Below, piece after piece: positions 34,827-42,394 of a stretch of 64,000 nt of DNA; position 1 is the first letter of the stretch, and each line of letters starts with the position of its first letter. A program made the translations under genes and the position numbers. The stretch is from the NCBI GenBank assembly GCA_963737285.1, contig CAVTRT010000001.1, forward strand, positions 496,001-560,000, given 5' to 3'. The DNA comes from Trebonia sp963737285 (GTDB taxonomy: Bacteria > Actinomycetota > Actinomycetes > Streptosporangiales > Streptosporangiaceae). The notes under the pieces were generated by a model, which was not told the DNA's origin, searched no databases, and saw nothing but the letters and a program-made list of their open reading frames with translations.

Positions 34827-35369
34827 ATGGCGGCAGGAGACACGCAGATCACGATCGTTGGCAACCTTGTCGACGACCCGGAGCTTCGCTTCACTCCGTC
34901 TGGCCAGCCCGTTGCCCGCTTCCGGGTCGCCTCGACGCCTCGGATCCGCGACAACAGCACCGGGGAGTGGAAAGACGGCGACAGCCTCTTCCTCACTTGC
35001 AACGTATGGCGGCAGGCGGCGGAGAACGTCGCCGAGAGCCTCCAGCGCGGCATGCGGGTCATCGTCTCTGGTCGGTTGCGGCAGCGCAGCTACGAGACCC
35101 AGCAGGGCGAGAAGCGCACTGTGTTCGAGGTCGAGGTCGATGATGTCGGCCCCTCCCTGCTGAGGGCGTCGGCTAAGGTCACCCGCGCCCAGCGCACTGG
35201 CGGCGCAGACGGCGCCTTCGGCGGCGGGTCTGCAGGTGGTAATTCCGGAGGAAGCTCCGGTGGCGCCCCGCGCGGCAACGGGAACTCCGGCGGCAACCGT
35301 AACGCCGACCCCGACCCCTGGGCTTCGTCCCCGGACCCGGCCGGCTACTCCGACGAGCCACCGTTCTAG
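34827..35369 (+). CDS. ssb: Single-stranded DNA-binding protein
   Basis: SSB protects single-stranded DNA during replication and repair. The 180-aa product has the OB fold in residues 1-115 (ITIVGNLVDDPELRFTPSGQ, FLTCNVWRQAAENVAESL, RGMRVIVSGRLRQRSYETQ), a Gly/Asn/Ser-rich linker, and the acidic tip DEPPF that binds partner proteins. It lies between S6 and S18; the 45-bp gap contains an AGCCA short repeat. Confidence 0.95.
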   Translation: MAAGDTQITIVGNLVDDPELRFTPSGQPVARFRVASTPRIRDNSTGEWKDGDSLFLTCNVWRQAAENVAESLQRGMRVIVSGRLRQRSYETQQGEKRTVFEVEVDDVGPSLLRASAKVTRAQRTGGADGAFGGGSAGGNSGGSSGGAPRGNGNSGGNRNADPDPWASSPDPAGYSDEPPF

Positions 35370-35498
35370 ACGAGCCGCCGTTTCTAGCGGTCCGTCGCGA
35401 GCGTCGGACCGCGGCCTAACGGCCAAGGATCGTAACCAACTAGCTAGTTATCCACGTACCATCCCCGCGTTGGCGGGGGCTTGCTAAGGAGCACCATG

Positions 35499-35735
35499 AT
35501 GGCGAAGCCACCAGTTCGCAAGCCTAAGAAGAAGGTTTGCGTCTTTTGCCAGGAGCGGATCTCCTACGTCGACTACAAGGACACGGGTCTGCTCCGCAAG
35601 TACATCTCCGACCGCGGCAAGATCCGCGCGCGCAGGGTGACTGGCAACTGCACCCGGCACCAGCGCGACGTGGCCACCGCGATCAAGAACGCGCGCGAGA
35701 TGGCGCTGCTCCCCTACACCAGCACCGCGCGATAG
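35499..35735 (+). CDS. rpsR: 30S ribosomal protein S18 (zinc-type)
   Basis: The 78-aa product (MAKPPVRKPKKKVCVFCQER) carries CxxC plus a later Cys in TGNCTRHQRD, the zinc-binding form. ATG 35499 is chosen over the adjacent ATG 35496 because AAGGAG is then 7 nt away and the length equals Streptomyces S18. Confidence 0.95.
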   Translation: MAKPPVRKPKKKVCVFCQERISYVDYKDTGLLRKYISDRGKIRARRVTGNCTRHQRDVATAIKNAREMALLPYTSTAR

Positions 35736-35749
35736 GGAGGACGACTCAG

Positions 35750-36211
35750 ATGTCTCGCACGCCAATCAAGCTGATCCTCACGCACGAGGTGAGCGGCCTG
35801 GGCACACCGGGCGACATCGTGGATGTCGCCGCTGGCTATGGGCGCAACTACCTGATCCCGCGCGGCTACGCGATCCGCTGGACGCGCGGTGCGGAGAAGG
35901 AAGTCGACCTGATCAAGCGGGCGCGCTCCGTCCGTGAGATCCGGACCCTTGAGGACGCGCAGGCGGTCGCCGGCCAGCTCCAGAAGCTGAAGGTCCGGAT
36001 CAGGCGCCGGGCCGGGGAGAATGGCCGCCTGTTCGGCTCGGTCGGCCCCGCCGACATCGCCGCGGCCGTGAAGGACTCTGGCGGTCCGGTGCTGGACCGT
36101 CGCCGGATTGAGGTCCTGGACCCGATCAAGACCACGGGCCCGCACACCGTCAAGGTGCGCCTGCACTCCGAGGTAAGCGCGTCGGTCAACGTCGAGATCC
36201 AGGCGGGCTGA
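35750..36211 (+). CDS. rplI: 50S ribosomal protein L9
   Basis: The 153-aa product contains GYGRNYLIPRGYAIRWT in the N-terminal rRNA-binding domain (residues about 28-45), a long connecting helix, and the C-terminal domain with RLFGSVGPADIAAAVKD. ATG 35750 with GGGAGG upstream. Last gene of the ribosomal run, 14 bp after rpsR. Confidence 0.95.
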   Translation: MSRTPIKLILTHEVSGLGTPGDIVDVAAGYGRNYLIPRGYAIRWTRGAEKEVDLIKRARSVREIRTLEDAQAVAGQLQKLKVRIRRRAGENGRLFGSVGPADIAAAVKDSGGPVLDRRRIEVLDPIKTTGPHTVKVRLHSEVSASVNVEIQAG

Positions 36212-36230
36212 CCCGCCTGCCTGGTGTTAC

Positions 36231-36932
36231 TAGTCCACAGGGGCGGATCTCCGCGAAAGCAGTTATCCACAGCCCCAAGTGGGTTATTCACAGCTGTGCC
36301 TACAGGTCCGGCTGACTTTCCACGGTAGCCAGCCGACGGCCGGTGTGCATCCCTTAGGGACTCCCGGCGTCGGCTGTGCCTGCCGCTGCTGCGCTCGGCA
36401 CCACCGTTGCGGGCGTCCCATACCGCTCGACGCGCCGGGCCAGTTCCGGGTCGAGCGAGGCCACCATGAGCCAGAGTTCGGCAACCCGCGCCGTATGCTC
36501 TGGCCTGCCCGAATGCGTCCGGACATCGGCTGTCAGCTGGTCGATCGCCACTGCGATCGCAGCAACACCCTCAAGGTCGCCGGGCGTTGTACCGTGCCCT
36601 GTCATTGCCCCCGTGCTCGAATACACAGGCGAAGACTAGCCCACCCGGGCGTGCGCCGTAGGCTACTCCGGACAGTCGGTCCGTGCTGCCTTTTTCCACA
36701 ACGGCATCCCCATCACCCGCACGAGTTTTCCACAGGTAGGCCCTGATTTCCTGTGGATAGTTTCCTGTGGATAACTTCCGAGAAAAAGTGGCCAACTTTT
36801 TTCTGTTCACAGCCGGTGGAGCGAGTTACCGCAGGTAGGCAACGCGTTGCGGGCTGCTGGCGGGCAATGGTCCACACCACTATCCCCAAGATGCGCACAC
36901 CTTAGCCACCGGTCATGCACAGGTTGTCCACA
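36231..36932. promoter_or_regulatory. Second cluster of DnaA boxes between rplI and dnaB
   Basis: Box-like 9-mers: TTATCCACA perfect at 36263-36271, TTATTCACA at 36284-36292, TTTTCCACA at 36692-36700 and 36726-36734, TGTGGATAG at 36752-36760, TGTGGATAA (perfect, reverse) at 36766-36774, TTGTCCACA at 36924-36932, plus weaker CCACA sequences near 36231 and 36870. The density rivals oriC. They flank the promoter region of dnaB and may control its expression or titrate DnaA (inference). Confidence 0.7.
36354..36626 (-). CDS. Small hypothetical protein
   Basis: A possible 90-aa product (or 83 aa from ATG 36605) with helical, soluble character (LEGVAAIAVAIDQLTADVRT, AELWLMVASLDPELARRVERYG). It is the only plausible gene between rplI and dnaB, antisense to both. 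I do not recognise a family; a Pro/Ala-rich C-terminus follows. Coding potential is moderate only. Confidence 0.45.
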   Translation of the reverse strand: MYSSTGAMTGHGTTPGDLEGVAAIAVAIDQLTADVRTHSGRPEHTARVAELWLMVASLDPELARRVERYGTPATVVPSAAAAGTADAGSP

Positions 36933-37066
36933 GGGCCGGGTTGGCGATGTGTGGCGCGTACCGCCACAATGTCAAGACCCCACCTGCTTGCCGTCCGTGG
37001 AATGTCAGACCCTCCCGATACAACTGGGTGACGGGGTGCAGCCGAGTCCGATTGGAGGTGCGTCAG

Positions 37067-38944
37067 GTGAGCGTGGCCGAGATCGGACAGCGGGACGACT
37101 TTGAGCGGATGCCACCGCACGATGTGGCGGCGGAGCAGTGCGTCCTAGGCGGCATGCTGCTGTCCAAGGACGCGATCTCGGACGTGATCGAGGCGATCCG
37201 GCCGGTCGACCACTACCGGCCCGCGCACCAGATCGTCCACGAGGCGATCCTCGACCTGTACGCGCGTGGCGAGCCAGCCGACGCGATCACCGTTGCCAAC
37301 GAACTGTCGCGACGCGGCGAACTGCAGCGGATCGGCGGGGCACCGTACTTGCACACGCTGATCGCCTCCGTCCCGACGGCGGCGAACGCGGGCTATTACG
37401 CGAAGATCGTCAGGGAGCGCGCGATCCTCCGACGGCTGGTCGAGGCCGGCACCCGGATCGTCCAGATGGGCTACACGGGCGACGCCGACGCCGACGACCT
37501 CGTGGACCGGGCACAGGCCGAGGTCTACGCGGTGACTGACCGCCGGATCGCCGAGGACTACCACTCCCTTTCGGAGATCATGCCCGGCGCGCTGGACGAG
37601 ATCGAGTCGATCGGCTCGCGTGGCGGCCAGATGACCGGAGTCCCGACCGGCTTTGCGGACCTGGACGCCCTCACCAACGGCCTGCACCCCGGCCAGATGA
37701 TCGTCATCGCCGCCCGGCCCGCCGTCGGCAAGGCGCTCGCCCTCGACACGCCGCTGCCGACGCCCGCCGGATGGACCACGATGGGGTCGGTGGCCGTCGG
37801 GGATTACCTCCTCGGCGCCGATGGCGAGCCGACCAGGGTCCTAGCCGCGACCGAGGTGATGGACGGCAGGCCCTGCTACGCGGTCGAGTTCTCCGACGGC
37901 GCGGTCATCATTGCCGACGAGGAGCACCAGTGGCTGACCTGGACGCCAGGTCGACTGGTCCCGCCCAGGGTGGTGACCACCGGTCAGATCGCCCATGACC
38001 TGCACTCGCTGACACCCGACAGGCAGATGCGGCACGCGGTCCCGTCGGTCTCCCTCAGCGGCCGCGAGCTAGCGGCGGTCGGTACCGGAACCAGTCGTCC
38101 GGGCGCGACCCGTCCAAGCGCCGAAGGGCCGGCCGCGGGCACGCGGTGGCGCTACATCGTCGCGGCGCGCCCGGTGCTGTCCCGGCCAGTGCGCTGCGTC
38201 CAGGTGGACAGCATCGATCACCTGTATCTAGCGGGGCACAGCCTGATCCCCACCCACAACTCGGCACTCGCGCTTGACTTCGCCCGGTCGGCGACCATCA
38301 GGCATAACCAGCCGACGGTGCTGTTCAGCCTGGAAATGGGGCGCAACGAGATCACGATGCGCCTGCTCGCCGCCGAGGCGAAGGTGCCGATGAACCTCAT
38401 GCGCACCGGACAGCTGAGCGACGAGGACTGGAACCGGCTGGCCAAGCGGATGAGCGAGGTCGTGGACGCGCCGCTGTTCATCGACGACTCACCAAACATG
38501 TCGCTGATGGAGATCAGGGCCAAGTGCCGCCGCCTCAAGCAGCGGCACGACCTGAAGATGGTGGTCATCGACTACCTGCAGCTGATGTCCTCGCCCAAGC
38601 GAGTGGAGAACCGCCAGCAGGAAGTCTCGGAGATGTCCCGGTCCCTCAAGCTGCTGGCCAAGGAGCTTGAAGTCCCGGTGGTAGCGCTCTCCCAGCTGAA
38701 CCGAGGGCCCGAGCAGCGCCAGGACAAGAAGCCCATGCTGTCTGATTTGCGCGAAAGTGGATCGATTGAGCAGGATGCCGATATGGTCATCCTTTTGCAT
38801 CGCGAAGATGCGTATGAGAAGGAATCACCCAGGGCCGGTGAAGCTGACCTTATCGTCGCCAAGCACCGGAACGGCCCGACCGCCACTGTCACCGTCGCTT
38901 TCCAGGGCCACTACAGCCGCTTCGTCGACATGGCCCCCGGCTGA
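37067..38944 (+). CDS. dnaB: Replicative DNA helicase DnaB, interrupted by an intein
   Basis: DnaB is the hexameric 5'-3' helicase of the replication fork. The precursor is 625 aa; removing the 176-aa intein leaves 449 aa, the normal length. The N-terminal domain starts near PPHDVAAEQCVLGGMLLS. The RecA-like C-terminal domain has Walker A ARPAVGK-S split by the intein, VVIDYLQLMSSPKR (Walker B, H3) and SQLNRGPEQRQDKKPMLSDL (arginine-finger region). GTG 37067 is chosen for its GGAGG 9 nt upstream. DnaA boxes lie in the leader. A duplicated accessory unit begins 4 bp after its stop. Confidence 0.95.
   Translation: MSVAEIGQRDDFERMPPHDVAAEQCVLGGMLLSKDAISDVIEAIRPVDHYRPAHQIVHEAILDLYARGEPADAITVANELSRRGELQRIGGAPYLHTLIASVPTAANAGYYAKIVRERAILRRLVEAGTRIVQMGYTGDADADDLVDRAQAEVYAVTDRRIAEDYHSLSEIMPGALDEIESIGSRGGQMTGVPTGFADLDALTNGLHPGQMIVIAARPAVGKALALDTPLPTPAGWTTMGSVAVGDYLLGADGEPTRVLAATEVMDGRPCYAVEFSDGAVIIADEEHQWLTWTPGRLVPPRVVTTGQIAHDLHSLTPDRQMRHAVPSVSLSGRELAAVGTGTSRPGATRPSAEGPAAGTRWRYIVAARPVLSRPVRCVQVDSIDHLYLAGHSLIPTHNSALALDFARSATIRHNQPTVLFSLEMGRNEITMRLLAAEAKVPMNLMRTGQLSDEDWNRLAKRMSEVVDAPLFIDDSPNMSLMEIRAKCRRLKQRHDLKMVVIDYLQLMSSPKRVENRQQEVSEMSRSLKLLAKELEVPVVALSQLNRGPEQRQDKKPMLSDLRESGSIEQDADMVILLHREDAYEKESPRAGEADLIVAKHRNGPTATVTVAFQGHYSRFVDMAPG
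37733..38260 (+). other. DnaB mini-intein, class 3 type
   Basis: The 176-aa insert lies between Lys 222 and Ser of the P-loop, the most conserved point of the helicase. It begins ALALDTPLPTPAGWTTMG (Ala instead of Cys/Ser at position 1) and ends LIPTHN before Ser +1. It has the Trp-Cys-Thr triad that defines class 3 inteins: block B HQW, block F VRCVQVDSIDHLYLAG with Cys at F:4, and Thr before the final His-Asn. No homing-endonuclease motif fits in its ~60-residue central linker, so it cannot mobilise itself. Confidence 0.85.
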
Positions 38945-39018
38945 TCGGCGTACTTGTCGGGTCCTGGTGCTTGCTTTCTCGCGTGCCGCCCGCTCAGTCA
39001 CCGTTCCCGGGCACCGCC

Positions 39019-39840
39019 TCATGCGCGGCGGTAGCGGGTGACTGCGATGGGCGTGAAGGTGATGACCAGGGCGGCTGACCAGATGAGGGTGGTGGCCAGG
39101 TCGTGGGTTCCGCCGGTCAGGGCGGAGCGGACGGTGTTGACCATCGGGGTGACCGGCTGGTACCTGGCGAAGGGCTGCAGCCAGCCGGGCATCGAGGGGG
39201 GCGGCACGTAGGTGCTGGAGATGAAGGCCAGGACGAAGGCGATCATCGACATGCCCTGGGCCGCCTGCGCGTTGGGGGCGAACAGGCCGATGACGATGAA
39301 CACCACGGTGAAGACCAGCCCGTACAGCAGGCACAGGCCGAGCGCGGCGAGCCCGTCGGCGGTGCTTGCGGGCAGCCGGAAGCCGAAGGCGAACCCCAGC
39401 GCCGCGGTGAAGATGATGGACCAGCCGTTGGTGGTGAAGTCGGCGAGGGTACGCCCGGCGACGAGGGCGCTGCGGGGGATGGGCAGGGACAGCAGCCGGT
39501 CGGTGAGCCCCTGGGCCTTGTCCTCGGCGATGGCGACGGCGATACCGCCGCCGGTGAACAGCACGATCGTGGCCACGTAACCGGGGACGAGGTAGCCCAC
39601 GTAGCCGGCGTGCCCGGCGTCGCTGGCGCTGATGGCACCGCCGAAGACGTAGCGGAACGAGAACAGGAACATCCCGGACTGGACCATGCCCATGACGAGC
39701 AGGCCTGGGGTACGGAAGTACTTGCGCAGCGCGCGCCCGGCGATCTGGGCGGTCGCGGTCGCGAGCGCTGGCGGGCCCGCTGGCCGGGTGATGGCGCCGG
39801 CACCTGGGGCGAGGACGGAGACGGCGGCGGTCTGGCTCAT
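39019..39840 (-). CDS. ABC-2 type transporter permease (copy 1)
   Basis: A 273-aa DrrB-like permease with about six membrane segments (GLLVMGMVQSGMFLFSFRYVF, LVPGYVATIVLFTGGGIAVA, GLCLLYGLVFTVVFIVIGLF, LIWSAALVITFTPIAVT) and the ABC-2 signature around FAPNAQAAQGMSMIAFVLAFISS. Exporters of this class move drugs or lipids with a separate ATPase. Its ATG overlaps the stop of the ATPase remnant by 4 nt. Since that ATPase lacks its nucleotide-binding half, this permease is probably orphaned unless another ATPase serves it. Identical to copy 2. Confidence 0.85.
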   Translation of the reverse strand: MSQTAAVSVLAPGAGAITRPAGPPALATATAQIAGRALRKYFRTPGLLVMGMVQSGMFLFSFRYVFGGAISASDAGHAGYVGYLVPGYVATIVLFTGGGIAVAIAEDKAQGLTDRLLSLPIPRSALVAGRTLADFTTNGWSIIFTAALGFAFGFRLPASTADGLAALGLCLLYGLVFTVVFIVIGLFAPNAQAAQGMSMIAFVLAFISSTYVPPPSMPGWLQPFARYQPVTPMVNTVRSALTGGTHDLATTLIWSAALVITFTPIAVTRYRRA

Positions 39841-40251
39841 CGGAGGCTATCTGCTTTCGTGTCGGTGAGGGTCCGGAAGACTTCGTCGAGTGTGGGATGG
39901 CGCTGGGCGATCTCGCTGACCGGGATGCGGGCGCGGTCCAGGGCCGCGATGGCCGCCGACAGCTGGGCTGTCCCGTCGCTGGCCTGGCTGCGGGCCGCCG
40001 GCCGGTGTGGTCGATGACCGCCGGGCTGGCCGTGAGCGTTTCCAGGACGGCGGCCGCCGCACCAAGCTGGGCGCTGTCGGCGAGGACGACCTCGATGACG
40101 TCGCGGCTGATCCCTGCCTTCAGTTCGGTTGTGCTGCCCGCGGCGATCGCCTTCCCGTGGTCGATGACCACGACCTGGTCCGCGAGTTCGTCGGCTTCCT
40201 CGAGGTAGTGGGTGGTGAGCACGATGTCGGTGCCGGCGGCGACGAGGCTGG
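39837..40251 (-). pseudogene. Truncated and frameshifted ABC transporter ATPase (copy 1)
   Basis: Only the C-terminal ~135 codons of a DrrA-like ATPase remain, beginning at the switch region VLTTHYLEEADELADQVVV. Walker A, signature and Walker B are absent. A one-base deletion near 39995 shifts the frame in this copy. The 5' end stops at the junction with the opposite-strand PadR remnant (about 40246-40252). Confidence 0.85.
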
Positions 40252-40707
40252 CTGCACGAGGCCGGGCTCATCGCCGTCCGCCAGACCGAGCGCGCCCAGC
40301 AGTACCCCGAGCGCACTGTCTACGAGCTGACCGAGGAAGGCCGCCGCACCGGGCTGCGCTGGCTGCGCGACATGCTCGCCGCCCCGCGCAGCGAGTACCC
40401 CGCCTTCCCCGCCGCCCTGTCGTTCGCCATGGTCCTCGACCCGGGCGAGCTCGCCACCGAACTCGCCCGCCGCCTGACGGCCGTCCAGGCCCGCCTGGCG
40501 CAACTCAACTCCCAGCTCCAGGAGTACCGCGAGACCTTGCCCCGGATCGCCCTGATCGAGACCGAGTACCAGCACGCCGTCGTCCACGCCGAAGTCCGCT
40601 GGCTCAGCTCCGTCATCGACGACCTCCAGTCCGGGAAACTCACCTGGGACCACGACCAGATCGCCGCCCAGGCAGCCGAAACCTTCGTCCAGGCCGCAGA
40701 TCCCTGA
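40246..40707 (+). pseudogene. PadR-family regulator lacking its DNA-binding domain (copy 1)
   Basis: The frame begins within the wing (LHEAGLIAVRQTERAQQYPER), continues TVYELTEEGRR and runs through the C-terminal coiled-coil dimerisation part to the stop at 40705-40707. The N-terminal winged helix is missing. The first in-frame ATG is at 40372 (111 aa). Its former partner is the adjacent ABC transporter. Confidence 0.8.
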
Positions 40708-40814
40708 TCGGCAACTGCCCGGCCTGCGCGTCCACGGCACTGGCCAGGAGCAACATCATCATGCTGATGGCAACATTGCCCCGGGGGCGGCATTCGGTGC
40801 CGGCAACCTCCGAG

Positions 40815-40910
40815 CAGGTCCTGCGGCGAGCGGCCGAGGCGGTCCAGGGACTCGACGGCCAGGGTGTCGCCGGGCCGCAGGTAGTCCAGGGCCTTGCGGA
40901 AGCGGTTTGC
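40815..40910 (-). pseudogene. Fragment of a Tn3-type resolvase (serine recombinase)
   Basis: The minus strand reads NRFRKALDYLRPGDTLAVES then LDRLGRSPQDLL, the conserved R-P-G-D-T-L ... L-D-R-L-G-R-S core of resolvases/invertases. There is no start, no catalytic N-terminus and no C-terminus. It abuts the right end of direct repeat copy 1, marking a past mobile-element boundary. Confidence 0.75.
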
Positions 40911-41350
40911 TCGTCCTTGCCGGTGGCACCTCCACGGGATTCAGGGCAGATTATCTCTACCTCGAACGTCGCAAAATCTATGATGGCTGGAGTAGACATC
41001 GGGCAGTTGCGTGGGTAGAGTTTCTCTCGTAGCCCAGAGAGAAAACAGGGTCCGGCGGAAACGAGGTGCCGGGCGCAGCGAGGTCAGTGAGCAGTACCCC
41101 GGTGAAGGCGTCGGCTGCGGACGCGCGCACCAGGAGTAAGTGATCCGAGAGGGAAGAACGGAGGAGCCAGGCGCCATCAGGATCGCCCGGGCGGAAGCCT
41201 TGAGCCCGGGTACCGCAGGACATCGATAGTGAGGTGATCTCCGGTCAAGCAACCGCGATCCCCGCACCCCCGGCAGCATCACGGCCGGGCACGCGGAAAC
41301 AGAAAGCCAGCCCAGTACCAGGGCCAGCAGATGGTGTAGAAGCTTCCTTC
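40911..41350. other. Island stretch without a supported gene
   Basis: About 440 bp without a convincing gene. The purine-rich part 41000-41240 (CAGAGAGAAAACAGGGTCCG, AAGTGATCCGAGAGGGAAG, TAGTGAGGTGATCTCCGG) has short self-complementary stretches and could be the remnant of a structured RNA or intron; I cannot confirm it. Confidence 0.3.
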
Positions 41351-41382
41351 GGGGTCCTGGTGCCGTACGGCACCAGGACCCC
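41351..41382. promoter_or_regulatory. Perfect 32-bp palindrome upstream of the MerR-like gene
   Basis: GGGGTCCTGGTGCCGT (41351-41366) is followed immediately by its full complement to 41382, with no loop. It ends 24 bp before the MerR-like start. It could be an operator, a cruciform or a transcriptional attenuator of that gene. Confidence 0.75.
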
Positions 41383-41406
41383 TCCAGCGTTCCGCCGAGA
41401 GGTGCG

Positions 41407-41739
41407 ATGACAGCAGGCGAGTCCTACGGCCGGCTAGACGACGACGACTACCCCGCTTACACGATGGGCCGGGCCGCCGAGATGCTCGGCACCACCCAGG
41501 GCTTCCTCCGTGCCATCGGCGAAGCTCGCCTGATCACCCCGCTGCGCTCCGAGGGCGGCCACCGCCGCTACTCCCGCTACCAGCTGCGCATCGCCGCCCG
41601 CGCCCGGGAGCTCGTCGACCACGGGACCCCCGTCGAGGCCGCCTGCCGCATCGTCATCCTCGAAGACCAGCTCGAGGAGGCCCAGCGCATCAACGCCGAA
41701 TACCGCCGCGCCGCCGAGTCCCCGAACCCGACGGCCTGA
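41407..41739 (+). CDS. MerR-family-like regulator
   Basis: The 110-aa product has a MerR-type winged helix: YTMGRAAEMLGTTQGFLRAI (helix-turn-helix, residues 16-35) and LITPLRSEGGHRRYSRYQL (wing) at 41-60, then a short dimerisation helix (EDQLEEAQRINAEYRRAAE). No cysteine or effector domain follows, so it is of the short type found next to stress genes in actinobacteria. ATG 41407 is 24 bp after a 32-bp palindrome. The following alanine-dehydrogenase-like gene is broken. Confidence 0.85.
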   Translation: MTAGESYGRLDDDDYPAYTMGRAAEMLGTTQGFLRAIGEARLITPLRSEGGHRRYSRYQLRIAARARELVDHGTPVEAACRIVILEDQLEEAQRINAEYRRAAESPNPTA

Positions 41740-41759
41740 GACGGCCAGGCGCTGCCAGC

Positions 41760-42265
41760 TTGACCATCGGATTCCCCCGCGAGAGCGGCACCGAACGTCG
41801 CTCGATCCTGTTGCCCGCGCTAGCCCGGCAGCTCACCAGCGCCGGGTTCGCCGTGATCGCCGAGCAGGGCATCGGGACGGGGGTCTTCATCGACGATGAC
41901 GACTACGCCGCCGCCGGAGTCCGTCTCGCCGGGCCGGACGAGGCATGGGCTGTGCCACTGGTGCTGCGGTACAAGTCCCCTGACCCGCGGAGGATCTGCG
42001 CCGCCTTCAGCTGGGCCAGCACATTGGAGCGCTGTTTCACGCAGAAGGCGATCCCGACCTCCTGACTGCGCTACGCGTGTGGAGCTACGAGTTTATAGCC
42101 GAAGACGGCCGGTTCCCCCTGGGCAGGCAGGATCGCCGGCATCCAGGCCGTCCTCGCGGGCGCATCTGCACTGCAGGCACCGGGCGCACGGGGAACCCTG
42201 CTCGGCATGGCCGAGGGGCCAGCCCCGCCAGCGTGGCCATCATCGGCTCGGGGAACGTCTGTCTG
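41760..42265 (+). pseudogene. Decayed alanine dehydrogenase / transhydrogenase-type N-terminal domain
   Basis: The first frame reads IGFPRESGTERRSILLPALA and ITSAGFAV-like sequence up to VPLVLRYKSPDP (AlaDh/PNT N-terminal domain). The similarity then jumps frames: GQHIGALFHAEGDPDLLTAL, YEFIAEDGRFPL, then AVLAGASALQAPGARGTLLG, then VAIIGSGNV of the NAD fold. At least three frameshifts are needed, and it stops at a TCTG microsatellite (about 42258-42279). Not functional. Confidence 0.75.
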
Positions 42266-42318
42266 TCTGTCTGTCTGCCGCAGCGGCGGCATGGACGGCT
42301 GATCCAAAGCATGAGCAC

Positions 42319-42371
42319 GGCAGATCTAAGTTCTGTGGACGGCAGATCTGAAACTTGAAGGCCGCAGATCT
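42319..42371. repeat. Three AGATCT repeats with exact 22-bp phasing
   Basis: GGCAGATCT at 42319-42327, GGCAGATCT at 42341-42349 and CGCAGATCT at 42363-42371 are spaced by exactly 22 bp, about two helical turns, so all three palindromic AGATCT cores face the same side. The last ends 24 bp before the ATPase start, suggesting an operator. Confidence 0.7.
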
Positions 42372-42394
42372 AAATCTTCGACTACAGTTTTCCT

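Larger units (their letters stand above)
38948..40814. repeat. 1.87-kb direct repeat, copy 1
   Basis: This block matches 43854-45721 at all but two positions: copy 1 lacks one C in the run near 39995 (GGGCCGCC versus GGGCCCGCC) and differs by one base near 40507 (AAC versus GAC, Asn versus Asp in the PadR remnant). It starts 4 bp after the dnaB stop. No terminal inverted repeats or transposase are seen in it. Confidence 0.93.

Noticed and set aside
38825..40222. Long minus-strand frame running from the ATPase remnant through the permease into dnaB
   Set aside because: It is an out-of-frame shadow of the permease gene created by the one-base deletion in copy 1.
41000..41240. 5' part of a group II intron or other structured RNA
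   Set aside because: Some purine-rich, self-complementary stretches are present but no domain V, no reverse transcriptase and no conserved boundary were found.
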